Assembly (NCBI RefSeq): GCF_008329535.1
Contig: NZ_NPKR01000019.1
Coordinates: forward strand, 1-64,000
Length of the DNA stretch: 64,000 bases
Direction: 5' to 3'
Source: Mycolicibacterium sp. P1-18
GTDB lineage: Bacteria > Actinomycetota > Actinomycetes > Mycobacteriales > Mycobacteriaceae
Below, piece after piece: positions 48,955-57,653 of the stretch (positions are counted from its first letter, which is position 1; each line of letters opens with the position of its first letter). The notes below the pieces were generated by a model. That model had not been told where the DNA came from and ran no database searches. It saw nothing but the letters and a program-made list of their open reading frames with translations. The position numbers and the translations under genes are program-made.

Positions 48955-49875
48955 ATGAGCACGCAGACTGACTCGACGGATCTGTCCGGACTGGTCGCGG
49001 TGGTGACCGGTGCGGCCGCGGGACTGGGCCGGGCCGAGGCGATCGGCTTGGCCCGGGCCGGAGCCACGGTGGTCGTCAACGACATCGCCGGCGCGCTCGA
49101 CCAATCCGACGTGCTCGACGAGATCGCCGCCGCCGGCTCGAAGGGCGTGGCGGTCGCGGGCGACATCGGCGCCCGCAGCACGGCCGACGAACTGGTCGCG
49201 ACGGCCGACGGACTCGGCGGCCTGTCGATCGTCGTGAACAACGCGGGGATCACGCGCGACCGGATGCTGTTCAACATGACCGACGAGGACTGGGACGCCG
49301 TCATCGCGGTGCACCTGCGCGGGCACTTCCTGCTGACCCGCAACGCGGCGACCTATTGGCGCTCGAAGGCCAAGGAGAACGGCGGAACGGTCTACGGCCG
49401 CATCGTCAACACCTCGTCGGAGGCGGGCCTGGCGGGCCCGGTCGGCCAGGCCAACTACGGCGCGGCGAAGGCGGGCATCACGTCACTGACGTTGACCGCC
49501 GCGCGAGCCCTCGGACGCTACGGCGTCCGGGCCAACGCGATCGCGCCGCGCGCCAGGACGGCCATGACGGCCGACGTCTTCGGGGACGCCCCACCCCTGG
49601 AGGACGGGCGGATCGACGGGCTGTCACCGGAGCACGTGGTGACCCTGGTGCAGTATCTGTCCTCGCCGGCGGCCGAAGGGGTCAACGGACAGCTCTTCAT
49701 CGTCTATGGTCCAACCGTGACGCTGGTGGCGGCGCCGACGGCCGAGAAGCACTTCACCGCGGGGTCGGATGCCTGGGCCGTCGACGACCTCGGATCGACG
49801 ATGAACGAGTACTTTGCTGATCGCGATCCCGAACTGGGATTCTCGGCCAACGGGCTGATGTCTTCGCGAGACTGA
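48955..49875 (+). CDS. hsd4A: 17-beta-hydroxysteroid/22-hydroxyacyl-CoA dehydrogenase-like SDR (Hsd4A)
   Basis: A 306-aa SDR with the cofactor loop VVTGAAAGLGRAEAIG (about 15-30), NNAGITRDRMLF (about 93-104) and the catalytic Y-x3-K in GQANYGAAKAGI. It has a C-terminal extension typical of MFE-2-like 3-hydroxyacyl-CoA dehydrogenases. Hsd4A oxidises the hydroxyl of steroid side-chain CoA esters after hydration and also has 17-beta-HSD activity in mycobacteria. Counterpart of Rv3502c, next to mce4. RBS AGAGGTATTC is weak (GAGG 12 bases before ATG). Confidence 0.9.
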   Translation: MSTQTDSTDLSGLVAVVTGAAAGLGRAEAIGLARAGATVVVNDIAGALDQSDVLDEIAAAGSKGVAVAGDIGARSTADELVATADGLGGLSIVVNNAGITRDRMLFNMTDEDWDAVIAVHLRGHFLLTRNAATYWRSKAKENGGTVYGRIVNTSSEAGLAGPVGQANYGAAKAGITSLTLTAARALGRYGVRANAIAPRARTAMTADVFGDAPPLEDGRIDGLSPEHVVTLVQYLSSPAAEGVNGQLFIVYGPTVTLVAAPTAEKHFTAGSDAWAVDDLGSTMNEYFADRDPELGFSANGLMSSRD

Positions 49876-49905
49876 CAGTCTCGGTTGTCAGCTCGTCGGG
49901 GCGAC

Positions 49906-49919
49906 TAGAACACGTTATA
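49906..49919. promoter_or_regulatory. KstR operator 1 upstream of mce4
   Basis: TAGAACACGTTATA fits the KstR consensus. It lies 31 bp after hsd4A and 67 bp before the -35 element of the predicted mce4 promoter. An additional site lies in the promoter spacer (49995). Confidence 0.88.
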
Positions 49920-49986
49920 GAATGACCTACGTCACAGTGGCTTTGACCTGCAGAGATACCCCAATATCGACGGATATCACCGTTCT

Positions 49987-50016
49987 TTGACACTGCGAAC
50001 GTGTTCTAGTTAATAT
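49987..50016 (+). promoter_or_regulatory. Predicted SigA-type promoter of the mce4 operon
   Basis: TTGACA (49987-49992) and TAATAT (50011-50016) are separated by 18 bp, close to the vegetative sigma consensus and unusually strong for a mycobacterium. The expected start is near 50023, giving a leader of about 112 bases before the TTG of yrbE4A. A KstR-like site lies inside the spacer. Confidence 0.7.
49995..50008. promoter_or_regulatory. KstR-like operator 2 inside the mce4 promoter spacer
   Basis: GCGAACGTGTTCTA matches the KstR consensus with one mismatch (G for the first T). It lies wholly between the -35 and -10 elements of the predicted promoter, so repressor binding would block RNA polymerase directly. 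Confidence 0.7.
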
Positions 50017-50087
50017 GAGCCGGCTCACTAAGAGCGGCGCAAAACCGAGCGGTTGAAGGGTTGTCGCGGCTCATAGTCTCCGACTAT
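50016..50087. repeat. Inverted repeats in the mce4 5' leader
   Basis: TGAGCCGGCTCA at 50016-50027 is a perfect 12-bp palindrome around the predicted start of transcription. ATAGTC-TCC-GACTAT at 50073-50087 is a perfect inverted repeat with a 3-base centre. Upstream, AATATC-GACG-GATAT (49963-49977) is a weaker one. They could be operators for further regulators or fold in the leader; no known riboswitch is recognised. The rest of the 259-bp gap 49876-50134 shows nothing else. Confidence 0.4.
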
Positions 50088-50134
50088 TCGCCGTCACCGA
50101 TTTTCGACCCCCCGACCCGAGAACGGAGTCCAGG

Positions 50135-50899
50135 TTGAAGGAACAGCTGACGGCTCCGGCGCGGGCCGTCGGCGGCTTCTTCGAGATGTCCCTGGACACC
50201 TTCGTCAAGATCTTCCGCAGACCGTTCCAGTTCCGCGAGTTCCTCGATCAGACGTGGATGATCGCGCGCGTCTCGTTGGTCCCGACGCTGCTGGTCGCCA
50301 TCCCGTTCACCGTCCTGGTGGCGTTCACGCTCAACATCCTCCTTCGGGAGCTCGGCGCCGCCGACCTCTCCGGGGCGGGGACCGCGTTCGGCACCATCAC
50401 CCAGCTGGGTCCAGTCGTCACGGTGCTCGTCGTCGCCGGCGCCGGCGCCACCGCGATCTGCGCGGACCTCGGCGCCCGCACCATCCGCGAAGAGATCGAC
50501 GCGATGCGGGTGCTCGGCATCGACCCGATCCAACGCCTCGTCGTCCCGCGCGTGCTGGCGTCGACCCTGGTGGCCCTGCTGCTCAACGGTCTGGTCTGCG
50601 CCATCGGCATCGCCGGCGGCTACGTGTTCTCGGTCTTCCTCCAGGGCGTCAACCCCGGCGCCTTCATCAACGGACTCACCATTCTGACCGGGCTCGGCGA
50701 GTTGGTACTCGCCATGTTCAAGGCCCTGCTGTTCGGTCTGATGGCCGGGCTGGTCGGCTGCTATCGCGGACTGACGGTCAAGGGCGGCCCCAAGGGCGTT
50801 GGCGTCGCGGTCAACGAGACGGTGGTCTACGCCTTCATCTGTTTGTTCGTGATCAACGTGATCCTGACGGCGGTCGGTGTCCGGGTGTTGGCACGATGA
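50135..50899 (+). CDS. yrbE4A: Mce4 ABC-type permease YrbE4A
   Basis: A 254-aa MlaE/YrbE-family permease starting at TTG 50135 (GGAG 8 bases upstream); the protein start agrees with the conserved ARAVGGFFEM region. Six helices; conserved segments FREFLDQTWMIARVSLVPTLL, GAGATAICADLGARTIREEIDAM and VLGIDPIQRLVVPRVLA, the last being the ATPase-coupling region. With YrbE4B it forms the channel of the Mce4 cholesterol importer, energised by the MceG ATPase encoded elsewhere. First gene of a ten-gene operon; overlaps yrbE4B by 4 bp. Confidence 0.95.
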   Translation: MKEQLTAPARAVGGFFEMSLDTFVKIFRRPFQFREFLDQTWMIARVSLVPTLLVAIPFTVLVAFTLNILLRELGAADLSGAGTAFGTITQLGPVVTVLVVAGAGATAICADLGARTIREEIDAMRVLGIDPIQRLVVPRVLASTLVALLLNGLVCAIGIAGGYVFSVFLQGVNPGAFINGLTILTGLGELVLAMFKALLFGLMAGLVGCYRGLTVKGGPKGVGVAVNETVVYAFICLFVINVILTAVGVRVLAR

Positions 50900-51738
50900 G
50901 CTACGACGCGACACTGCGCATCCGCAGATTCTTCAGGGGCGTCCCCAAGGCGATCGACACGATGGGGGAGCAGGCCCTCTTCTACGGCGAGTCGGTGCGC
51001 TACATCCCCAACGCGCTGACCCGGTACCGCAAGGAGACCATCCGCCTCATCGCCGAGATGACCATGGGCGCCGGCGCCCTGGTGATGATCGGCGGCACCG
51101 TCGGCGTGGCTGCGTTCCTGACGCTAGCCTCCGGCGGTGTCATTGCCGTCCAAGGCTATTCGTCCCTGGGCAACATCGGCATCGAAGCGCTCACCGGCTT
51201 CCTGTCGGCCTTCCTCAACGTCCGCATCGTGGCGCCGGTGATCGCAGGCATCGCGCTGGCCGCGACGATCGGCGCCGGCACCACCGCCCAACTGGGCGCC
51301 ATGCGCGTCGCCGAGGAGATCGACGCCGTCGAGGCCATGGCGGTGCACTCGGTGTCCTACCTGGTGTCGACGCGGATCATCGCGGGACTGATTGCGATCG
51401 TCCCGCTGTACTCACTGTCGGTGCTGGCGGCGTTCTTCGCCGCCCGGTTCACCACGGTCTTCATCAACGGACAGTCCGCGGGTCTCTACGACCACTACTT
51501 CAACACGTTCCTGGTACCGACGGACCTGCTGTGGTCCTTCCTCCAAGCCATCGTGATGTCGATAGCGGTGATGCTGGTCCATACCTACTACGGCTACAAC
51601 GCATCCGGTGGCCCGGTCGGCGTGGGGATCGCCGTCGGTCAAGCAGTCCGGACGTCGCTCATCGTCGTGGTGACGATTACCCTGCTCATCTCCCTGGCCG
51701 CCTACGGCGCGTCGGGCAACTTCAACTTGTCCGGATAG
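50896..51738 (+). CDS. yrbE4B: Mce4 ABC-type permease YrbE4B
   Basis: A 280-aa MlaE-family permease from ATG 50896. Conserved segments are FFRGVPKAIDTMGEQALFYGESV (start), GAGTTAQLGAMRVAEEIDAVEAMAVHSVSYLV and GLYDHYFNTFLVPTDL. It is the second half of the permease dimer with YrbE4A. A 12-bp gap separates it from mce4A. Confidence 0.95.
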   Translation: MSYDATLRIRRFFRGVPKAIDTMGEQALFYGESVRYIPNALTRYRKETIRLIAEMTMGAGALVMIGGTVGVAAFLTLASGGVIAVQGYSSLGNIGIEALTGFLSAFLNVRIVAPVIAGIALAATIGAGTTAQLGAMRVAEEIDAVEAMAVHSVSYLVSTRIIAGLIAIVPLYSLSVLAAFFAARFTTVFINGQSAGLYDHYFNTFLVPTDLLWSFLQAIVMSIAVMLVHTYYGYNASGGPVGVGIAVGQAVRTSLIVVVTITLLISLAAYGASGNFNLSG

Positions 51739-51750
51739 GCGGGTCGAGTC

Positions 51751-52947
51751 ATGGGTGACGCCAAGCGCAGTCACGTGCGGATCGCCGCGGCGATCCTCGC
51801 GTCTGTCCTGCTGGCGGCCGTCGTCTTCACCTACCTCTCCTATACGGCGGCGTTCACCGCCACCGACACGGTGACCGTGACGGCCCCGCGTGCGGGTCTG
51901 GTGATGGAGACCGACGCCAAGGTCAAGTACCGCGGCATCCAGATCGGCAAGGTCGAGTCCATCGAATATGCCGGCGAGCAGGCCAAGTTGACGCTGGCCA
52001 TGGACAGCAGCCAGATGCAGTACATCCCGTCCAACGCGAAGGTGCGCATCGCGGGCACGACGGTGTTCGGCGCCAAGGCGGTCGAGTTCCTGACCCCCGA
52101 CGAGCCGAAGGGTGGCTCCCTGCGCCCCGGCGCCCAGGTGAACGCACCCGACGTGCAGCTCGAGGTCAACACGCTCTTCGAGTCGTTGACCAACACCCTG
52201 CAGAAGGTCGACCCCGTCAACCTCAACGCCACGCTGAGCGCGCTCGGCGAAGGCGTTCGTGGCCACGGCGACGACCTCGGCGCCACGCTGGCCGGGCTCA
52301 ATTCCTACCTGCAGCAGTTCAATCCGAAGCTGCCGCAACTGCAGCAGGTCTTCCAGAAGACCGGCGTGGTCGGCAACGTCTACGCCGACGCCGCACCCGA
52401 CCTGGTCACGGTCTTCGACAACACGCCGACGATCAGCAACACCCTCGTCGACCAGCAGGACAACCTGAACGCGACGCTGCTGGCGGCCACCGGGTTGGCG
52501 AACAACGGCACGGCCACGCTGCAGCCGGGGGCCGAGGACCTGATCGCCGCGGTCCAGCGCCTGCGCGCGCCGCTGAAGGTTCTCGGTGACTACTCCCCGG
52601 AGCTGGGGTGTCTGCTCAACGGCGTCGCGCAGGCGGTCGACACGTTCGCACCCGTCATCGGTGGCATCCGCCCCGGCCTGTTCGTCGCGTCGAACTTCCT
52701 GCCCGGCGCTCCCGCCTACACGTATCCCGAGAGCCTGCCGATGGTGAACGCCTCCGGCGGTCCCAATTGCCGCGGCCTGCCGAACATTCCGAGCAAGCAG
52801 TACGGCGGATCCTGGTGGCGGCCGCCGTTCCTCGTCACCGACAACGCCTACATTCCCTACCAGCCGAACACCGAGTTGCAGTTCGACGCACCGTCGACGC
52901 TGCAGTTCCTGTTCCACGGTGCGTACGCGGAAAGGGACGACTTCTAG
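51751..52947 (+). CDS. mce4A: Mce4A, MCE-domain component of cholesterol importer
   Basis: A 398-aa protein with one N-terminal helix (about 10-32), an MCE/MlaD domain (about 38-120: APRAGLVMETDAKVKYRGIQIGKVESI, VRIAGTTVFGAKAVEFL) and a long helical region (about 130-300), ending in a Cys-containing C-terminal domain (ELGCLLNG, GPNCRGLPNIP). Mce proteins form a hexameric hydrophobic needle spanning the periplasm that passes cholesterol to the YrbE permease. Its stop touches the mce4B ATG directly. Confidence 0.95.
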   Translation: MGDAKRSHVRIAAAILASVLLAAVVFTYLSYTAAFTATDTVTVTAPRAGLVMETDAKVKYRGIQIGKVESIEYAGEQAKLTLAMDSSQMQYIPSNAKVRIAGTTVFGAKAVEFLTPDEPKGGSLRPGAQVNAPDVQLEVNTLFESLTNTLQKVDPVNLNATLSALGEGVRGHGDDLGATLAGLNSYLQQFNPKLPQLQQVFQKTGVVGNVYADAAPDLVTVFDNTPTISNTLVDQQDNLNATLLAATGLANNGTATLQPGAEDLIAAVQRLRAPLKVLGDYSPELGCLLNGVAQAVDTFAPVIGGIRPGLFVASNFLPGAPAYTYPESLPMVNASGGPNCRGLPNIPSKQYGGSWWRPPFLVTDNAYIPYQPNTELQFDAPSTLQFLFHGAYAERDDF

Positions 52948-53982
52948 ATGAAACGCGACAAGACCGTCGTCTACGTCAGCATCTTCACCGTCGCCATGCT
53001 CCTGGTGGCGGCGGGCCTGGTGGTCGTCTTCGGTCAGTTCCGCTTCGGGTCGGGCAGCACCTTTCACGCCACCTTCACCGAGGCCTCCCGGCTGAAGGCC
53101 GGTCAGGACGTCCGGATCGCGGGTGTGCCGGTGGGTTCGGTGACGGGCGTCGAGCTCAACCCCGACAACACCGTCGACGTCGCGTTCGACGTCGATGGCC
53201 GCTATCAGCTGTACACCTCGACCAGGGCCGTGGTGCGCTACCAGAACCTCGTCGGTGACCGCTATCTCGAAATCACCTCGGGGCCAGGCGATCTGCGCAA
53301 GCTCCCGGCGGGTGCGACGCTCGGCACGGCGAACACCCAACCCGCGCTGGACCTCGACGCCCTCCTCGGCGGACTACGCCCCGTGCTCAAGGGCCTCGAC
53401 GGCAGCAAGGTCAACGAGGTCAGCAACGCCATCATCGAGCTGCTGCAGGGCCAGGGCGGATCGCTGTCGACCCTGCTCGCCACCACGTCGTCGTTCACCC
53501 AGAACCTCGCCGCCCGCGATCAGCTGATCGGCGACACGATCAACAACCTCAACGCCGTACTGGGCACCGTCGACGAGAAGGGCGCGCAGTTCGACGCGTC
53601 GGTCGACCAGTTGCAGCAGCTCATCACCGGGCTGGCCGAGAATCGCGATCCGGTCGCCGGCGCGATTCCCCCGCTGGCGTCGGCCACCAACGACCTGACG
53701 GACCTGCTGCAAACGGGGCGACGTCCAATCCAGGGCGTCGTCGAGAACCTCCGGCCCCTGGCCCAGCGTCTCGACGAGCGCAAGGCCGACGTCAACAAGG
53801 TCATCGAGCCGCTGGCGGAGAACTACCTGCGACTGAACGCCCTCGGCGCCTACGGTTCGTTCTTCAACATCTACTACTGCTCGATCCGGATGAAGATCAA
53901 CGGACCTGCGGGCAGCGACATCCTGATTCCGTTCGGCGGCCCGTCGGATCCCACCAAGGGGAGGTGCTCGGAGAATGGCTAG
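52948..53982 (+). CDS. mce4B: Mce4B, MCE-domain component
   Basis: A 344-aa MCE protein: N-terminal helix (about 8-28), MCE domain (about 35-115, TFTEASRLKAGQDVRIAGVPVGSVTGVEL and LVGDRYLEITSGPG) and a helical tail (DGSKVNEVSNAIIELLQGQGGSLSTL and following) ending with PTKGRCSENG. One of the six heteromeric needle subunits. Overlaps mce4C by 8 bp. Confidence 0.94.
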   Translation: MKRDKTVVYVSIFTVAMLLVAAGLVVVFGQFRFGSGSTFHATFTEASRLKAGQDVRIAGVPVGSVTGVELNPDNTVDVAFDVDGRYQLYTSTRAVVRYQNLVGDRYLEITSGPGDLRKLPAGATLGTANTQPALDLDALLGGLRPVLKGLDGSKVNEVSNAIIELLQGQGGSLSTLLATTSSFTQNLAARDQLIGDTINNLNAVLGTVDEKGAQFDASVDQLQQLITGLAENRDPVAGAIPPLASATNDLTDLLQTGRRPIQGVVENLRPLAQRLDERKADVNKVIEPLAENYLRLNALGAYGSFFNIYYCSIRMKINGPAGSDILIPFGGPSDPTKGRCSENG

Positions 53983-55033
53983 GCCTGGCGAGAGCAACCC
54001 CGTACGCACCGGTGTCTTCGGCATCGTCCTGGTGGCATGCCTGGTACTCGTCTCCTTCGGGTACACCGGGCTGCCCTTCTGGCCCCAGGGCAAGAACTAC
54101 GAGGCCTACTTCACCGACGCCGGCGGGATCACCCCCGGCAACGACGTCAACGTCTCCGGCATCAAGGTCGGCAAGGTCGACTCGATCGAGCTGGCGGGCG
54201 ACTCCGCGCTGGTGAAGTTCACCGTCGACCGCAAGGTGCGGGTCGGCGACCAGTCCCTGGTGGCAATCAAGACCGACACGGTGCTCGGCCAGAAGTCCCT
54301 GGCCGTGACGCCCAAGGGCGGCGGGAGCACGACGGTGGTTCCGTTGGGCCGCACCACGACTCCCTACACGCTGAACACCGCGCTGCAGGATCTGGGTCAG
54401 AACGCGGGCGAGCTCGACAAGCCCAAGTTCGAGCAGGCCCTGCAGGTGCTGACCGACACGCTGCGCGACGCGACCCCGCAGCTGCGGGGGGCGCTCGACG
54501 GCGTCGCCAACCTGTCGCGCAGCATCAACAAGCGTGACGAGGCGCTCGAGCAGTTGCTCGCCCATGCCAAGAAGGTGTCGGACACGCTCGCGCAGCGGGC
54601 CGGCCAGGTCAACCAGCTGATCACCGACGGCAACCTGCTCTTCGCCGAGCTCGACGACCGGCGGCAGGCGCTGAGCAATCTCATCGGCGGCATTCAGGCC
54701 GTCTCCGAACAACTCTCGGGATTCGTCGCCGACAACAAGCGCGAGTTCAAGCCGGCGCTGGAGAAGCTGAACGCCGTGCTGGACAACCTCCTCGAGCGCA
54801 AGGAGCACATCGGCGAGGCCCTGCGCAGGCTGCCGCCGTACGCCACCGCCCTCGGCGAGGTCGTCGGCAACGGCCCCGGCTTCAACATCAACCTGTACGG
54901 GCTGCCGCCCGCCACCCTGTCCGAAGTGCTGCTCGACACGTACTTCCAGCCGGGCAAGCTGCCGGACAGCCTTGCGGACTACCTGCGCGGATTCATCTCC
55001 GAGCGCATGGTGATCAGGCCGAAGTCGCCATGA
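53975..55033 (+). CDS. mce4C: Mce4C, MCE-domain component
   Basis: A 352-aa MCE protein: N-terminal helix (about 10-30), MCE domain (about 40-125, YFTDAGGITPGNDVNVSGIKVGKVDSI and VLGQKSLAVTPKGGG) and a long helical region of the needle (LSRSINKRDEALEQLLAHAKKVSDTLA). Start ATG 53975 overlaps mce4B; the stop overlaps mce4D (ATGA). Confidence 0.94.
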   Translation: MARPGESNPVRTGVFGIVLVACLVLVSFGYTGLPFWPQGKNYEAYFTDAGGITPGNDVNVSGIKVGKVDSIELAGDSALVKFTVDRKVRVGDQSLVAIKTDTVLGQKSLAVTPKGGGSTTVVPLGRTTTPYTLNTALQDLGQNAGELDKPKFEQALQVLTDTLRDATPQLRGALDGVANLSRSINKRDEALEQLLAHAKKVSDTLAQRAGQVNQLITDGNLLFAELDDRRQALSNLIGGIQAVSEQLSGFVADNKREFKPALEKLNAVLDNLLERKEHIGEALRRLPPYATALGEVVGNGPGFNINLYGLPPATLSEVLLDTYFQPGKLPDSLADYLRGFISERMVIRPKSP

Positions 55034-56445
55034 CACAGGAGAATTCGCCGGGTTCGCGCAACAGGTGGCTGCGGTTCGCAGTCGTCGCCATGCTGGTGGC
55101 CGCCTTGATCGGCGGCGTCTACGTGGTGTGGCCGTCGGCCAAGGGCCACGAGGTCGTCGCCTACTTCCCGTCGACGGTGGGTCTGTACCCGGGTGACGAG
55201 ATCCGGGTGGTCGGCGTCCCCGTCGGCAAGATCACGTCCATCCAGCCCCGCGCCAACGACGTCAAGGTGACGATGGTCGTCGACGGCGACGTCAAGCTGC
55301 CCGCCGACGCGCGGGCCCTCATCATCGCGCCGAACCTGGTGTCGGCCAGGTTCATCCAGTTCGCCCCGGCGTACACGGGTGGGGCGGCGATGGCCGACGG
55401 CGCGCAGATCGGTCTCGACCGCACCGGCGTCCCCGTCGAATGGGACGACGTCAAGGAACAGCTCACCCAGCTCAGTGCCTCACTCGGCCCCAAACAGGGC
55501 GACATGCAGGGACCGCTGGCCGCGTTCGTCAACCAGGCCGCCGACACGTTCGACGGCAACGGCGATTCCTTCCGCAACGCGCTGCGGGAACTGTCGCAGA
55601 CGGCGGGTCGCCTCGGCGACTCGCGGACCGACCTGTTCGGCACGGTGCGCAACCTGCAGGTACTGGTGAACGCGTTGGCGAACAGCAACGAGCAGATCGT
55701 GCAGTTCTCCAATCACGTGGCCTCGGTGTCGCAGGTGCTGGCCGACAGCTCGAAGGATCTGGACCAGACGCTCGGCGCACTCAACCAGGCGCTGGGTGAC
55801 GTCAGGGGCTTCCTCAACGAGAACAACCAAGCGCTGATCGGGCAGATCGGCAAGCTGACCGACTTCACCAACCTGCTGACCCAGCACAGCGACGACATCG
55901 AGCAGGTTCTGCACATCACGCCGAACGGCCTGGCGAACTTCTACAACATCTACAACCCGGCGCAGGGCACCGTCGGCGGCCTGCTGTCGCTGCCCAACTT
56001 CGCCAACCCGGTGCAGTTCATCTGCGGTGGCACCTTCGACGTCGGCGCCTCGCCCGACAACTTCAAGCGCGCCGAGATCTGCCGGCAACGCATGGCACCG
56101 GTGTTGAAGCGGCTCGCGGTGAACTACCCGCCGATCCTGTTCCACCCGATCAACAGCATCACCGCCTACAAGGGCCAGATCACCTATGACACACCCCAAA
56201 CCGAGGCCAAGGCGCAGACCCCGGTGCCGTACCTGCAGTGGCAGCCCGCCCCGGGCGTGACGCCGCCGACGCTGGGACCCGACGGCAGGCTTACCGACCT
56301 GCTGCTCCCGCCACCGCCGGTGCCGGGCCAGGTGTCACAGGTCGGTGCTCCCGCCGAGGGGTACGGAGCTCCGCCGGACGGTGCCGGCCCGCTGCCCGGA
56401 CCGGCTCCCGGTCCACCGTTGCCAGCCGAAGCGGGGGGTGGTTAG
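55030..56445 (+). CDS. mce4D: Mce4D, MCE-domain component with Pro-rich tail
   Basis: A 471-aa MCE protein: helix about 15-38, MCE domain about 45-125 (AYFPSTVGLYPGDEIRVVGVPVGKI, PNLVSARFIQFAP), helical needle region to about 300, a Cys-bearing domain (FICGGTFDVG, AEICRQRMAPV), and a Pro/Gly-rich C-terminus from about 395 (LLPPPPVPGQV and following). The Pro-rich end probably extends toward the outer membrane. A 2-bp gap precedes the mce4E start. Confidence 0.94.
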   Translation: MTQENSPGSRNRWLRFAVVAMLVAALIGGVYVVWPSAKGHEVVAYFPSTVGLYPGDEIRVVGVPVGKITSIQPRANDVKVTMVVDGDVKLPADARALIIAPNLVSARFIQFAPAYTGGAAMADGAQIGLDRTGVPVEWDDVKEQLTQLSASLGPKQGDMQGPLAAFVNQAADTFDGNGDSFRNALRELSQTAGRLGDSRTDLFGTVRNLQVLVNALANSNEQIVQFSNHVASVSQVLADSSKDLDQTLGALNQALGDVRGFLNENNQALIGQIGKLTDFTNLLTQHSDDIEQVLHITPNGLANFYNIYNPAQGTVGGLLSLPNFANPVQFICGGTFDVGASPDNFKRAEICRQRMAPVLKRLAVNYPPILFHPINSITAYKGQITYDTPQTEAKAQTPVPYLQWQPAPGVTPPTLGPDGRLTDLLLPPPPVPGQVSQVGAPAEGYGAPPDGAGPLPGPAPGPPLPAEAGGG

Positions 56446-56447
56446 CC

Positions 56448-57653
56448 GTGAGGACAACCGGAAGACGACTGTCACGCAAGGCGTTGCGCGTCGGGCGGAC
56501 CACCGTGGCGATCGGCTCGGGTGCCGTCCTGATGTCGGGCTGCGCCTTCGGCGGTCTGAACTCACTCGACATGCCCGGCACCGCGGGCCACGGCAGCGGC
56601 TCGTACACCATCACCGTCGAACTGCCCGACGTGGCGACCCTGCCGCAGAACTCCCCGGTGATGGTCGACGACGTGACCGTCGGCAGCGTGTCCGGCATCG
56701 AGGCGATGCAGCGCCCCGACGGCACGTTCTACGCGGCGGTCAAGGTGTCGTTGGACGGCTCCGTCGACCTTCCGGAGAACGTGACCGCGAAGGTGGCCCA
56801 GACCTCCCTGCTCGGCTCGCAGCACATCGACCTCACCCCGCCGGTGGACCAGGCGGGACAGGGCAAGCTGCGCGACGGTGCCAACATCCCGCTGTCGCGG
56901 GCCGGTCGCTACCCCACCACCGAAGAGGTGCTGTCGTCGCTGGGCGTGGTGGTCAACAAGGGCAACCTCGGTGCGCTGCAAGACATCACCGACGAGTTCT
57001 ACACCGCGGTCGCCGGCCGGTCCGGTCAGTTCACCGACCTGATCCCGCGGCTTGCGGAGCTGACGTCCTCGCTCGACCAGCAGACCGGTGACATCGTCGC
57101 CGCGTTGGACGGGCTGAACCGCTTCGCAGGCATCCTGGCCAACGGTCGGGACAGCCTCGGACGCGCGCTGGACTCGTTGCCCGCGGCGCTGAAGGTGCTC
57201 AACGACAACCGGAGCAACATCGTCGACGCGTTCACCGCGCTGCGGACGTTCGCGGGCGTGGCCTCGCACGTGCTCTCGGAGACCAAGGTCGACCTCGTCG
57301 CCGACTTCAAGGACCTGTATCCGGTCGTCAAGGCGCTCAACGACAACGCCGACGACCTGATCAAGGATCTCGAGATCCTGCCGACGTTCCCGTTCCACTA
57401 CAAGTACCTGCGCAACGCGGTTCGTGGCGACTACCTGAACGTGTTCGTGACGTTCGACCTGACGCTGCGGCGGACGGGTGAGTCGGTGTTCACCACCTCG
57501 AAGGGCCTCGACCCGAACATGAAGCACATGTCCGAGATCATCAACCCGCCCGACTTCCTGGTCGGGGCGATGGCGAACCTGTCCGGGCAGGCCGCCGACC
57601 CGTTCAAGATCCCGCCGGGCACCGCGACGCAGCACGACGGGGGGACTCCCTAG
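56448..57653 (+). CDS. mce4E: Mce4E, MCE-domain lipoprotein (LprN-like)
   Basis: A 401-aa MCE lipoprotein read from GTG 56448. The signal is short, with lipobox VLMSGC and C32, as in every Mce E subunit. MCE domain about 50-130 (TITVELPDVATLPQNSPVMVDDVTVGSVSGI, QTSLLGSQHIDL), then the helical needle region. The acyl anchor places this subunit at the outer face of the membrane or the needle tip. Its stop abuts the mce4F ATG. Confidence 0.94.
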   Translation: MRTTGRRLSRKALRVGRTTVAIGSGAVLMSGCAFGGLNSLDMPGTAGHGSGSYTITVELPDVATLPQNSPVMVDDVTVGSVSGIEAMQRPDGTFYAAVKVSLDGSVDLPENVTAKVAQTSLLGSQHIDLTPPVDQAGQGKLRDGANIPLSRAGRYPTTEEVLSSLGVVVNKGNLGALQDITDEFYTAVAGRSGQFTDLIPRLAELTSSLDQQTGDIVAALDGLNRFAGILANGRDSLGRALDSLPAALKVLNDNRSNIVDAFTALRTFAGVASHVLSETKVDLVADFKDLYPVVKALNDNADDLIKDLEILPTFPFHYKYLRNAVRGDYLNVFVTFDLTLRRTGESVFTTSKGLDPNMKHMSEIINPPDFLVGAMANLSGQAADPFKIPPGTATQHDGGTP

